64,000 bases of DNA. Source: Thunnus maccoyii (taxonomy: Eukaryota > Chordata > Actinopteri > Scombriformes > Scombridae). Position numbers and translations under genes: made by a program. The stretch spans positions 11,158,501-11,222,500 of the forward strand of contig NC_056550.1 in NCBI RefSeq assembly GCF_910596095.1, written 5' to 3'. Shown piece by piece: positions 11,194-23,828 of this stretch. The notes beneath the pieces were generated by a model. It was not told the DNA's origin, made no database searches, and was given only the letters and a program-made list of their open reading frames with translations. Every line of letters begins with the position of its first letter. The first letter of the stretch is position 1.

Positions 11194-14169
11194 TTAACCC
11201 TTACATACTGTTGTAATTTGACCCGTTTTGAGTTTGAAAGCAGTAAAGACACCCTAAATAACTGAAATACCTGAAATGTATGACTTTTCCTGAAGTGGGC
11301 CATCATTTTCAGCATTTCAGCAACAAGGCAATTCAAGGTGCTTTACATAAAATATTAGAAGCATTGAGACAAAGTGCAAAAGAAACGCACTATAAAAGGA
11401 CATTTAAATACAATTTTAAAAGAATAGAAAACAAAAACAAGCTAAAATAGAATAAGACTGGTATAAATACAAGAACAAAAGTTACAGTACAGTGTAAGAA
11501 ATGAATAATTATTTGTTTTAATAAATGGCAGCAAACATAAAGATCTTCAGTCTTGATTTAAAAGAACTGAGAGTTCCAGCAGACCTGCAGTTTTCTGGGA
11601 GTTTGTTCCAGATATGTGGCTCTGGGGCCCTAAACCATTCAGTGCTTTATAAACCAACAGTAGTATTTTGAAATCAGTTCTTTGACAGACCTGAAGCCAG
11701 TGTAAAGATCTGAGAAAAGGAGTGATATGATCCATTTTCGTGGTCTTAGTGAAGACACGAGCAGCAGCGTTCTGAATCAGCTGCAGCTGTCCGATCGATT
11801 TTTTTAGGGAGACCTGTGAAGATACCGTTACAGTAGTCGAGTCTGCTGAGGATAAATGTATGGACAAGTTTTTCTAAATCCTGCTGAGACATAAGTCCTT
11901 TAATTCTTGATATATTCTTCAGGTGAAGTGGGCTGACTTTGTAATTGTCTTAATGTGGCTCTTGAAATTCAGGTCTGAGTCCATGACTACACCAAGATTT
12001 CTGGCTTGGTTTGTGGTTTTTAACATTGCTGATTGAAGCTGAGTACTGACTACTGACTTCATTTTTCTTCACTGGCTCCAAAAACAATTACTTCAGTTTT
12101 ATCTTTGTTTAATTGAAAAAGTTCTGGCACATTCAATTGTTGATTTGTTGAATGCACTTACTCAGTGCTTATTCTGGACCATAGTTCCCTGATGATATGG
12201 TTATGTAAATTTGTGTGTCATCTGCACAATTATGGTAACATATTTTGTTGTTTCCCATAGTCTGAGCTAGTGGAAGCATGTAGATGTTGAACAGAAGAGG
12301 CCCCAGAATCAAGCCTTGGGGAACCACGTCATTTTTGTCCACTCAGATGTGTAATTACCTAAAGACACAAAGTAGTCCCTGTCCATTAAGTAGGATTCAA
12401 ACCAATTTAGTACTGTGCCAGAATCCCACCCAGTTTTCCAGTAATACAGAGATCCAGTAATACTAAGACTGAAATTCTGCCACTGTCTGTGTTTAAGTGG
12501 ATGTTGTTGAAGACTTTAGCAAGAGCAGTCTCAGTGCTGTGGTGTGGTTGAAATCCTGACTGAAAGACATCAAAACAGTTGTTTAGTGCCAAGAAGTTGT
12601 TCAGCTGTTGAACATTTTTTTCAACAGCTTTTCCAAAAAGCTTTTTCAATGATTTTACTTTAAGAAGGGAGGTTTGATATGGGCCTATAATTTATAATTT
12701 TAAGAGTGGCTTAATGGTTGCAGATTTTAGGGCCAGTGGGAAGAAACCTGAGAGAAGAGACATGTTTACAATTTGTAGAAGATCTGAGGCAAGGCAGTTT
12801 GAAACATTTTTGAAAAAGCTTGTTGGCAGGCTGTCAAGGCAGCACGAGGAGGATTTCAGATGCAGTATAATATCCTCCAGGTTTTTATAGTTGATCAGAT
12901 AAAATTGTGTCATGGTATTTGAACTGATTTTAAGTGGAGACAGGGACAACACATATCCCGTACCTGATATGGAAGCACTGACTGCTTGTCTAATTTTCAG
13001 AATTTTGTCAGTGAAGAATGAGGCAAATTGCAGGCTCTGGTGGATAGAAGTTCAGAGGCTAAAGGTTCAAAGGCTGGTTTTGCATAATCTTGAAACGGTG
13101 AAACTATAGATTGGCATGTCTGTGTATTTTTGTCATTGGGACGGTCAGGACAGAGCTCAAAGCTGACATTGACACTGTCAAGAAGTGTCCATGTTCCCTT
13201 GCCAATGTGTCCCTTGCTACACATGCCAGTGTTCCCACCCAGATGGGCATCTGCACCTGCAAACAAGCCTATACAAAGTAACAAATCAATCCCATCAATT
13301 ACCAGGCAACCAACATAGTGATTGCCCAAAATAGTCCTCCCTATAGTGAAAGGCAGCTTTTGTAGGACTATAAAAAGTACCTGAGCCCCTATTTGACTGG
13401 TTTGGTGAAGTGGAAAGAGTGATTTGGAAGATCTGTTAATCCAAGATGAAAAAGGAGACAGTGGCAACATGGGGACAACATGGGAGAAATGGAAGAAAGG
13501 CCCTTGTGACTTCTCTCATACAAAAGCAACACCATCTTCCTCACATGCCAGCCACAGCAGCACATTAGTCTTGATCTGATCAGTCTGCAGTCCCACAGTC
13601 AATTGTCACAAGGGGACAAAAGAGAGGGACAACAAAAAAACTTTTGCAGTTTTGTTTGTTTGAAATTTGCAAAAAGTGTGTTGTTTTGTTTTGTGACTAA
13701 TACACTCGGTGCAGAGTTGATTGTGTGCAATTGACAGAAAAAGAGGACATGTGGTTTGTGGGGAGTGTTGATTGAGGGTTGTTTTAATTGTTATAATGAA
13801 ATCTACTATTCAAAAATGTTGTTGCATCCTTCACTTTCAATAAAATTCACAGAAATAATTATGGTGATTTTGTTCTCCTGTTTTCGATAACATGAGATCA
13901 TAATGTGTCATAATAGTGTGATTGCGAATGTATTTTCTCTATAAACGAATAGTGTCAGTGCTAAAGAAAACACTTCCTCTGGTCTCTGAAACATTAATGA
14001 AGGATAAATCACCCATTTACTAATGACTGATACGATATATAGATGAAATATACATTTGTGGTTCACAATTTGGTATAGGAACTCACTTTAAAGAGATTCT
14101 TGAGCCGCATCAAAAATGACCCACTTCATAATATGAGGGGTCAGGATATGAACAGTACGTAAGGGTTAA
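11194..14169. mobile_element. piggyBac-like DNA transposon, degenerate, carrying a nested LINE
   Basis: Both ends carry TTAA (11194-11197 and 14166-14169) directly abutting near-perfect terminal inverted repeats: CCCTTACATACTGTT on the left (11198-11212), and the reverse complement of 14151-14165, CCCTTACGTACTGTT, on the right. They match at 14 of 15 positions. TTAA targets and CCC-starting TIRs are the piggyBac superfamily signature. A 157-codon minus-strand open frame (12997-13470) in the interior may be a remnant of transposase, but I cannot place conserved catalytic residues. The LINE at about 11327-12975 interrupts the element, so the original transposon was about 1.3 kb and probably already internally deleted. 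Confidence 0.75.
11327..12975 (-). mobile_element. L2/Rex1-type non-LTR retrotransposon fragment, 5'-truncated
   Basis: Minus-strand frames read in order as a broken reverse transcriptase ORF. Before the RT domain, at 12952-12692, comes the LPTSFFKNVSNCLASDLLQI segment typical of teleost LINEs. The RT N-terminal part ([18 protein letters not shown], then SVLVLLDL) lies at 12649-12407. The C-terminal tail (QLIQNAAARVFT, FLRSLHWLQV, FKILLLVYKALNGLGP) lies at 11867-11547. The frame is broken and the catalytic aspartate blocks are damaged, so it is dead. The 3' end sits at the low coordinate (AAGGTGCTTTACATAAA near 11334). Orientation and 5' truncation are clear; the exact family is not. Confidence 0.8.
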
Positions 14170-16549
14170 AAGAACCTCATTTTTTTCCTGTGATGATGGT
14201 TTGTTGTCCTGCTGTGTCTGCAAAGTGTCAGTGCCTACAGTTTCTCCCCTAATCCCTTTTGTATTTATAGGACTAATGTACCTGCAGTTTTACTAAGCAT
14301 CTTTCTCCTGCTTTTTCACTCACATATGACCTAAGTGCTAGAGAGAGAAGAGCAAAGGGAGGAGAGGGTGGGATCTTTCCTCAGGGTTTGCACTCAAGAG
14401 ACTCTGCACTAAAATCCCATAATGGATTGTACCGATGGGGACGTCTGTTCTGCTTTCAAGTTTGAAATGGCAAGCAGAGGAGGGAAAGGTTCAGTTTGCT
14501 TGAAGATCTGTGCCTGAAGAAGCACCATAAATCATTAACTAAAGCAAATACTGTAGATATGATTATGCCAACAGGTGGGTGTCACCTGAGTTGAGGTGAA
14601 TCTCTAATCTGCCACTCACTCTCTCTACTGGTTGTTCCTGCAGGCTTAGTGGCAAGTTCAAAGCAGGACCGGTGGGATTTAATCAGGTTGATCTGATGAT
14701 TTGTCCTTATGTGCCTCAGCAAAACACTTTTTAAATTCCTGCATGGAAAAATGTTGGATGTGAATAATGATGTAATGATGCAGGGGTTATTTATCACTTG
14801 ACCCCACATCATCACATCATGATTATGATTGATTCATAAAGCAGACTTGTCCTGAACAATTGTATTCCTCTTTAAAAGATCACATAAAGTCTTATGAAAA
14901 GATGCATTACCTGTCTGAAAATTTGGCAGCCTTACCTAGAGTATATAGGCACATCACTGACACCACCATAGGGATGTGATTATTTCTGGTTAGCCAGAAG
15001 GCCTCTTTAAAGGATACGACACCGTGTTGGTGCAGTGTCTCTTTGTGTTTCATTCAATGCACTGACCTTTTTCTTTCTTTTTTTCTGTTTTTGTAACGGG
15101 GTTTATACAGGAAGAGCGGGGAATTGGGGTTTCTTTGATGTTCTGTGTTCTACATAATAGTTGAAAATAAATCTGAAAATAAAAACAAAATATTCCAAAA
15201 AAAAAAACATCCTCGTCCCAAAGCTGACAGGAGAGGAGTACAGGATGGGGTGTAGCAAAAGTCAACAGGGTGCTCACAAAAGGCAGGGAAGCAGATGACA
15301 ATAATTTGTCTGCATTTACAGTGAAGCTTTTTTTTCATAACCAGTTATCACACACTACCTGTCTATTTTGATCTAACAGGGGCAGGATGGAAAACTCTCC
15401 TTCCTCCCTAAAAGCAGTGTTGTCTTGCACAGGACAGACAACCTAGGAATAAAAAAAGAGAACAAAGACATGAAAGGTACAACAAAGTTTGGAAACTCCA
15501 TGTGTCTCATTTGATGGGAGTCCTGTCAGGATCTCCCAGAGGAAGGTGCATGTCAGGGTGAGGCGGATGGTTGCTGCTTCTCCTCAGGTTGCTCCATGCC
15601 TCCCTGCACTGGACCAAGGGAGGCCTGCTTCTTTCTCAAAGCCTTCTCGGATACATGCCAGAACACTCTGTTATCTTTTCAAATCACACCTGAGCCGAAG
15701 CTGGCGGGGGCTTGTTTACTGTCGTATGGGTAATACGCTTTTCATTTCTGTTCCTGGCTGGAGTTGTGGCTCTCCAGGTGTGGAGGGGGAATGGGAAAAG
15801 TAGGCATCCACCATCCTTGTTTCAGTTCAGTTCACATCACTTCATGCATTTTAAGATGGATGAGAGAAGGGGAAAAACACAAGGCTGTTTACAGAATTCT
15901 CTCACATACTTAAGTAAATCCTCTTCTTCAAAGTAAAGGGGAATTATCACTCTGACAGCTCACATCAGCACATAAATCTTGAGTCTGTTAGGAGTACAGA
16001 GGAAAGTGAGAGCTAATGTCAGCACAGCTACCAAAGGGCTTCAGAGTTTGGAAGACTTTCCAAGGGGATGACAATAATATTAGAGTTATTACATTTTCAT
16101 AACCTCATAACACTCCCACAACTCCCCATAGGTTAAAAAAAGAAACAAATGCACCATATCTATGTTGGAAAACAATAATTCTAAACTCAATTTTCTGGAA
16201 AAGTTCCCAAAGACCACAGATTTTGTCACTACCTGCAGAAAAAACATGCTTGCTCGTATATTATTCAGTATATTACATTTGATACCTAGATATGAGATCA
16301 ATCATCAAGAGAACGAGTGCAGAAAAGCTGACACAGAAGTTACAGAAAGGTAGTGCTTTCAAGTGTTGCACTTTCTTCTTTCTATGGGGATTGTATATAA
16401 CTGATGTTAACTTTTTTCTGTTGTACTCATGGCAAGATTTTCTGGCCTCCAACAAAAAGCCTTATCGTAAATTAAAACAATTGTCCGAATGAGTTTTCTC
16501 ATATTTGTCAAAAGTAACCAATACAAGGCACAGCTGCTTATTTATCTTC
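14170..16549. other. Intergenic, no gene seen
   Basis: Open frames at 14582-14815 (minus), 15050-15301 (minus) and 15489-15803 (plus) show no domain, splice context or codon bias that I trust. 15489-15803 is the most GC-rich stretch here and could merit a search. Confidence 0.55.
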
Positions 16550-17070
16550 TTTATGCAGCCCCTCAGTTCAGCCTCTGTCTGAAACAGGCAGTTTTAGTTC
16601 CTGTCTATTCAAGGCCCCCCTCCAATGAGCCCGCTCTGCTCTGATTGGTTAGCAGCTCGGGAGGCTACATAAACAAACAGTAGTAGTAGGATTCCACCAC
16701 TTTTTCTCATCATTTACTCGAAATGGAAACTTCTCAAATAGATTCGTACATGTTCAAGCCCAAACTTGACCCAAAATATGCAAGACAACACAAACAACTC
16801 ATGGAACAACCTTAGCAAAAACCTTAGCAACAATGACTAGAGAACAGATGGCCTTCGTGGGGGACATGTGATCTGAGGTCATCACGAGGAGGATTTAGAG
16901 GTAACAGTGCAAATGAAGCATTCAGAGCAGGCTGAATCCTGGGCTTTTAACTTTTAATTTTTACATATGTTCACATCAAGTTTTGGAACTTTGACCATGT
17001 TTAACATAGACATCCGACATCATAATGGTATAAAACCAACAGAAAATCACAAAAAGCCTTATATGTCCCC
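16550..17070 (-). mobile_element. MITE with TATGTCCCCTTTAA end, minus copy
   Basis: TTATATGTCCCCTTTAA ends the copy near 17055-17070. CAGCCTCTGTCTGAAACAGG (about 16570) and CATAGACATCCGACATCATA (about 17005) are the reverse complements of blocks in the plus copy at 28030-28592. It lacks the outer segment present there. Confidence 0.65.
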
Positions 17071-17304
17071 TTTAAATATGTTGGCAATGTACGTTAAAAA
17101 ACGTTGAACCTTGAACACAATCTGGGGTTTTGAAGAATCTTTAAATAGCGCCAGTCTTGTCTGGTGAAACGGTTGAACTGACAGACCCAAAATCAAAACC
17201 TCTTCCTCTTTAGATAAGTTGAATCAAAAGTAGATCTGCACTTCAGTCTCTAGTCCAGCGAGACGGATGAGAACCATCACTGCCATTGTATCCCAATATC
17301 GCCC

Positions 17305-17323
17305 CCACACACACACACACACA
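17305..17323. repeat. (CA)n microsatellite, short
   Basis: Nine to ten CA units. Confidence 0.85.
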
Positions 17324-19796
17324 TAAAAGGCACTGTAAAGGTTGACTTTACAGCATAGCGATCCATAGAAGGAGCTTTTAAGCATCATTATATTGGATCA
17401 AGTTTCCACTGGACAAGACTGCAATGGTGCTTTACAAAGCCAGTCTGGGATATCAGACTTAAAGCTGAACAAAGTAGTGCAGTTAGGATTTTACAGGCAC
17501 CTGGCAGCACATAGTACCCCCTGTTGGGCACTGATCCCTGTTCTTTGGAAGAAAAGCACTTATTATTAATAATTCAGCACAGGAGCCACTTTATTATCAG
17601 ATGCAGAGCTTTGTCCTCTTAGTGAGTGAGAAGCACTGCTTAAACCCTCAATCTTTGTTCTGTATCTCAAATAGGGAATCAGGGACAGAGAGCGCTATTC
17701 TGAAGGTGAAGTAGTAGAGGAAGATTGTAAATGGTGTCAGTCGGTTTATTGATGCCCCATCTTGTGTAAGTAGTCTTTGTCCTGTGTAAGAAGAAACTTA
17801 TTAACATTTTCTGTCCATCCATCAAGTGTTAAGATTTGCAACTGATGTGTTTTGTCTAAAATTGTCACAGAAAAACTTCATTTCTGTCTCTTTGAGCCTT
17901 GATTGAATCCCAGAGTTTATGCAAGTTCATGTATAGTGCAGTATTACATGCAATAGACAGAGTCCCTAAATTAATGAAAGTCAAATATGCAAATAATCTC
18001 TATGTTCCCTAAAGACAGTCTCTTTTTGTGCATGTATATGATTTTTTTTTTTATCTTACTTTGTTGTTTTACACAGATGTACAGCTTAATTTGGCCTAAT
18101 TTTGTACTAAATCATACCTGTGAGCTCTCTGGTTTCTGCGTGTGGGTCCTGATTTCTACTCTCCTCAACACCGTTTTGACTTCATCATGTGACTATCAGG
18201 GTGGAATTGGCTGCACATCATGAATTATTCTTTTAATAAATTCTGCTAAATTAAATTGTGATCAAAAGACTCTGAAATCCAGACTGTCAAACGGTACATT
18301 GGTCTGTCAGACTGTGTGCAATTGCTTTCCCAGACTACAGAGTATGAATTTTGCATTCACAGAGCAATCTTGGAAAAACTTCACAAACTGAATTTTTTTA
18401 ATTAATGTGCAAAAAATAGTTTTAATGCCTATAAAACATGCTGTTATTAAATGCAAACATATGGCATGAGACGACAGTCACCTAAAGGAGAACACACAGA
18501 TCAAAGGACAGGATGCAAAAATGTACACATGATCTAACTCACACTTCCTTGTGCGTATCACTGCAAACACTGGCCTATTGCTCCCATCTCTGCATTACTT
18601 TGCATACATTTTCCCTTGAGTCATTCTATATACATGTATTTGGCTTGATACCACACAGCAGACATGAATAAAGTCTGCTTAGCTGTTGCTATAATTAAAT
18701 CCCATAATTGAAACCTGAGGGATTATATGTTTTTGTTCTGCACTCTAATCACTATTCGCTGCTATACGTCATCCCTGAATATGATTGTCATGTTCTTTTC
18801 ATTACACTGAGTGTGAGGCTGCGCTAATGTCGGGATGGCAGACCTGTGGGTAAACGCTTCGCTTTGTCCCCCGTCTCTCTGCAACAGCCCAGGTGGGGGG
18901 TTTGAGCCGCACACACACCTCGTATAGTATCTCATACAGTAATTACCAGCTGCACAGCCAGAGGTTTGTCCTCCTTTAACATCTTTGTCTTTATCGCAGA
19001 AATATCTGTGTCAGCTTGTCTTCTCTCAGCTGGATGAATCTGCCTTCACTTTCAGCTGTTTTTCTCTGTTTTTCATCTACTTTTTTTACTCCATGAAGCA
19101 CTGCAGTATCACAAATAATAAGGCTGGTGTGGCAACAGCCTCAGCAGTGCCTGTAAAGTCCATCTGAAATATTGAGTGCAGATGAGTGCACTGCAGTTTT
19201 TATCCGGGTTATTATGTTCATGCATCAGTCACGAGGCTTGGGCCATTTTCCCCAGACGCCCAAAGAGCCTTTTCAGCCTCCCGTCATCAAAGCTGCTGTC
19301 AATTCTGCCACTGTCTGTGGCAGGTGTGCACATGCAGCTGTTTATTGTTCCCTGGCAGGTCAGGTGGAGGGCAGGTAAATAAAAGTACGTCAGAGTTGTG
19401 TGTTTCTCAGTTTCATGTGCGTGCTCTGCATAATGTCTAAAGCATTAAGAACCATAATGTGATGGAAAACAGCAGCCATTTCCCCCCACATGCTCCCTCT
19501 TCCTCCCTTTGATGGCGACCTTCTCTCTTGCCCGCAACTCCTTACTCATTATTTCTTTGCATATATCCTTTGCCTATGGTGATGCACACTGTATGTTCAT
19601 GCATGAGGAACAGGAATCACACTGGATTAATTAGAAGCTGTGAGCGCTGTAATCTCCTCCAAAGTGAATGTTCTCAGCCAGCCGCAGTAGGAGCATTCTT
19701 TATGTTGCACAGAGGAGGTTGGTTTGATGCAGGTGCAGCGGGCCTACTCCTGATAGCCACTAAACTATTACCAGAGCTGTCTACCACTGCTCACTT

Positions 19797-19797
<1 letters not shown>
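17324..19797. other. Intergenic, no gene seen
   Basis: No supported exon. Three overlapping plus frames at 19172-19440 in all three phases over the same DNA point to chance openness of a stop-poor stretch, not coding. Confidence 0.55.

Positions 19798-19822
<25 letters not shown>
19798..19822. repeat. (TC)n microsatellite
   Basis: Uninterrupted CT repeat of about 12 units. Confidence 0.9.
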
Positions 19823-19828
<6 letters not shown>

Positions 19829-21463
19829 CTCCAGCTGCTCTTGCAGCCCAAAGGGCAGAGCTTGTTAACTGTTGCAGAGCTGGGATGGGCAAGAGAGGAC
19901 AGGAATAGGGTAGGATGGAGTTATGCTTGAGATGGAATGAGTAGAGTAATGGAAATGCTTTTTCCATCTTATAGTCACTGGTGATGATTAGCATGAATGA
20001 CAGGGCTGCTGCATTGCAACACTGGAATATAGTTGCTTGCATACTAAAAAGCTTGTTCAGTCATGCTTTTTGACTGTCTCCGAAAGCAAAAATTTAGATC
20101 CATCCTTAATTTCTTTTCACCTTAGCTCCTGCAGCTTTTATCAAAAAGAGGTTAAACTAAGAGCAGGCACCATAGCTCTCCTATTTTCACATTTTGTCAC
20201 TGGATGTCAGTTGTTTTAGAGGTGACTTATTATACTTGCCTGGCCTTGCATTGCCTGGCCTTCCTTGCCTTCCTTCTGAACTTTGAATGCTTTACGAGTC
20301 TGTGTGCAACCTGAGATCCTCAGGTGCAAATCTCCCTCTTGTTCCAACACTGTATCCCAAAATACTTGGGATGTTAAGATGACTGCCTACCTCCTCAGAT
20401 ACACACACACACACATTCATAGTACATTTTATTTTCTAGTAACATGCTGTGATGATTTCATGAAGTGACAAGCGGGAAAAATAGGACAATGGCATACACT
20501 CTTATCATCATTATTCAACATGTTCAGTAGTTGGAAAAGCCTTACAGACACATTTGAGAACCTGAACCTTCTCCGTTTTTGTATGGAAGATAACACCATA
20601 GGTACGAGTGTGTAAATCACTTGTGCAAACTATTTATCTTCTATTTCTATTTATTTATTTATTTTCGATTTATCTTTTCTTTATTTCATTTAACAAACAG
20701 GGCAAGCAGCTGAATCCAACCTTCAGTTTCATCAAAGTTTCAGTTAGTTTATATAAACCATACACACAAATGTAACAAAAAAAAGTAAAAAGAACATTAT
20801 GGCTGTTACAACAGGTGTGTGTGGTAGAAAGTAGAGTGTGTGACACACAACTACACACACACGCACACACACATCAGATATTAAAAAGGGTAAGATGAAA
20901 CCATAATGTGTGTGGGGGGTGCTTTAGGACGACATGGAGGGAAGTGTCAATGGTTTAAAACAATGAGATTTTTTTTCAAGTTAATTGGAAGCCGACGCAG
21001 CATGTCCCTGCCTTGTTCTGCCTCCCTCCCACATGGTCTCCTGCACCACCAGGCCTCTTTGTGGAAACTAAATCTGAGCCACTTGCAAGGGTCTCTGTGC
21101 TTTGCTGGAGTTGAAAGACCCTGAGTGAAGGCTTTTCCCTTGAGCCCCTGGGGGAAGTCAGCATGGGTTTTCACATGGAGTATCTGAGAGATTGAAGATT
21201 ACTTTCTGGTGTCAGTTTTTCCAAATTTTTCTTACTTTCTCTTCACATTTCTCCTTGTGCTTTCATTGTGAGCCCACCAGGGCCAGTTATTTGAAAATAC
21301 ACTAATTAGACTTTCATAATACCCCTTACTTTATTTATAATGGAAATGTTGTCATTGTGTGGATCACTGTGATACCAAATTGGTTATAGTTACACTTGGA
21401 AAACAAGACAAGATACCTTATTTATCCAGCATGTTTCATTACAGGAAAACTCTGTGATTTACA
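19823..21463. other. Intergenic with short CA tracts
   Basis: (CA)n at about 20401-20416 and an ACAC/GCAC tract at 20853-20873. No gene seen. Confidence 0.55.
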
Positions 21464-22412
21464 TTAAAGGGAAAATTCACTGTTTTGAATATGATGATTT
21501 CTTAAAACTAGGTCACCTATGAAGTAGGAATGTGCAATTATTTTTTGAAATTGGTGCCTTATGACTGAAGAAAACTGAGAAAAAAAGCTGTAGATTCCCC
21601 AAACCGCTCTTAAGGGGGAATCCTACAACAACCAGAATGCATTGCATGCTTCCCATCCAATCAGCTAACTGACTCTTCTGATGGTGTGTTTACAGCCAGC
21701 AGAGCAGCCATTTAGCAAAGACTAAGTTAGTGAGCAGTTATATATCTTAACAGGGGCTAATTTTAATTTACAAAGGATTATAAAACAAACGGCGCACTGG
21801 AGTTAGTTATGTTGATCAATGCAAACTTACCAAGAGCTTTAACGTTACACAAGCCTGAATGCTGCCAGAGCTGCCGGTGGATAGTCAAAAGCCTCTGAGT
21901 CTGCCGTCTCCAAAGATTGCAAAGTTTGTGGCAGAGCAGAGTTTTCTGTTCTGTCTCTATTCTCTCTGCACCAGGCACCAGTCGATGCAGCCACCTGTCC
22001 AGCTGCAGGCGCCTCTCTCTCAGCTGCTGCTGTAACGAAGCTCCAGCCCGGTGGTCGCTTCTTGCTCCACACTGTGTTGAGTTATATTCCACAGCACAAT
22101 TTTCGGTTTCATATCATGAAACTAGTTTTCTTTCAAATATACTGATATTTTAAAGTATTTATTAGTTAGATATTTTAGTGTCTGCTTTTCCCTATCACTA
22201 GCGTAGCATGATAGGTCTGTGTTTCAGGAGACCCACATTTGACTGTCCTTGAAGGCACCACTACTGACATAGCCTGTAGTTCTTCCTTGCCCCCAACTAC
22301 ATCACTTTACGTGTCAAATGACAGCACTGATACTGGAAGAACAGCAGATTTTGCAGCTGCGCCCTAGAGACACAGAGAAAAACAAGTGTGGTTATGCAAA
22401 GTGGTCCTTTAA
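21464..22412. repeat. TTAA-bounded composite repeat
   Basis: Begins TTAAAGGGAAAATTCAC (TTAA 21464-21467) and ends GTGGTCCTTTAA (TTAA 22409-22412). The right end resembles the end of the repeat at 81-353. The interior 21778-22092 is open on the minus strand and GC-rich for the region (LRERRLQLDRWLHRL...). It is more likely repeat-derived than a gene, since it lacks a recognisable domain. Confidence 0.45.
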
Positions 22413-22559
22413 AGTGTATACAGCAACAAGTGACAAAAGATTATAGTAAATAAAATATAAGAACATACAACACTGGCAACCAGCCACCCTCCAAAAGACA
22501 CTAACAAACCACTAACCCATCTCACAGACAAAAAAACACACACACATAATAACTAATCA

Positions 22560-22900
22560 CAGGCCTGAGAAACCAGAAAACTTTTGAGTTCACTTTTGAA
22601 TGTGCACCCAGTTGTGATTTCAGGTCATCTTCAGTTCAGTTTGTTCCAGAGAACAAACAAGTAGCCAAAAGTACCTTCCCCAGATCTGGATCTTGTTCTA
22701 GGTACAGGTACAGATAGTACCTAAGGCAAGTATTTCCAATTATGTCCAGTTGATTTCAACTTAAAAAGAGACAAGAGACAATAAGCTTTGCAATTATTTC
22801 TGGTGAGGTTGCTCCAAACTCCCCATTTTACCCAACAGTCACTGCATCTTGATGCAAAGAGACTGCTTTTTAAGATCAATGTGATTAAGTTGAGTGTGGT
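22560..22900 (-). mobile_element. Possible LINE 3'-region fragment
   Basis: TTTTGAGTTCACTTTTGAAT and CAGTTTGTTCCAGAGAACAA resemble the LINE at 11560-11610 (CTTGATTTAAAAGAACTGAG, GTTTGTTCCAGATATGTGG) in content and orientation. Similarity is limited and was judged by eye. Confidence 0.35.
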
Positions 22901-23191
22901 TGAGTTAACTTTATTGGCATAACAACAAATGTTGGTTATGGCTGATACAAGCATGATAAAAGTTTCTTCTTTAAATCACTCCACTTCCATATGCACCCTG
23001 GATGCTTGTACACTTGTGCACAGAGGTCATGGTATGCTGTTTTTTCTGTAAATTGTGCTGACTACCTTGATAGAGGTTATGCCTATAGTGTGAGCATAAG
23101 GTCACCTAAGAGGAGCCATGCAAGATAAATGCAAAATGCAAAATACAAAATACTATCTATTTTATCAGGTCCATGTTCACATATCCTAACA

Positions 23192-23828
23192 TTAAAGGAT
23201 AGGTTCACAATTTTCAAGTCTATCTTAAAACAATAGTGAGTTGTCCAAATTAACATTGACACATTTTTGTTGCGTTCCTCCTGTTCATACTGGCCATTAA
23301 GAGATCCTTCCTAATGTAATTCAATGTAAGTGATGGGACAAAGCCACAGACCTCCTTCAGTACAAAAATATGTTCAAAGGTTTATTTGGAACTAATATGA
23401 AGCTTCAGCTGTCCAAATTATTCAAATCAAGTAGATATCTTTCAACGTTACTGTCTTTTTAGTGCCGAATTCCCACTTTCTACTACAATCCTTCCACTGC
23501 AGCTGAACAGGAGAAAACTGCCCCTCAAGACACAAATAGGGAATTTTTTTTACTAAAAAGGCTGTTACTGTGGAAGATATCCACTTTATTTGACTAACTC
23601 AGACAGCTAAAGCCTCATACTATCTTCAAATAAATTTTTAAATACATTTTTGCTCAAAACAAGGACTATGAATTTTGTCCTCCATCACTTACATTGTAAG
23701 CGCATTTGGAGGGGGGCTTCTAATCATCAGTATGAGCAGGAGGAATTAGCAAAATCTGTTTCAATGTTCATTTGGGCACTTGAATACTGTTTAAGACAAA
23801 CTTGAAAAATTGTGAACCCATCCTTTAA
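23192..23828. mobile_element. TTAA-flanked MITE, complete, long terminal inverted repeats
   Basis: TTAA at 23192-23195 and 23825-23828 bracket inverted termini: AGGATAGGTTCACAATTTTC on the left, and the right end read in reverse, AGGATGGGTTCACAATTTTT. The inversion continues inward (TCAAGTCTATCTTAAAACA against TCAAGTTTGTCTTAAACAG). No transposase frame. TTAA targets suggest cross-mobilisation by a piggyBac-type transposase (inference). Confidence 0.8.

Noticed and set aside
15489..15803. Plus open frame of 104 codons as an exon
   Set aside because: No recognisable family and a second frame overlaps it; no acceptor/donor pair that maintains phase with anything nearby.
19172..19440. Three overlapping plus frames as a coding region
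   Set aside because: All three phases open over the same DNA shows low stop density, not selection.
21778..22092. Minus open frame LRERRLQLDRWLHRL... as a small protein gene
   Set aside because: Lies inside a TTAA-bounded repeat and lacks flanking gene signals.
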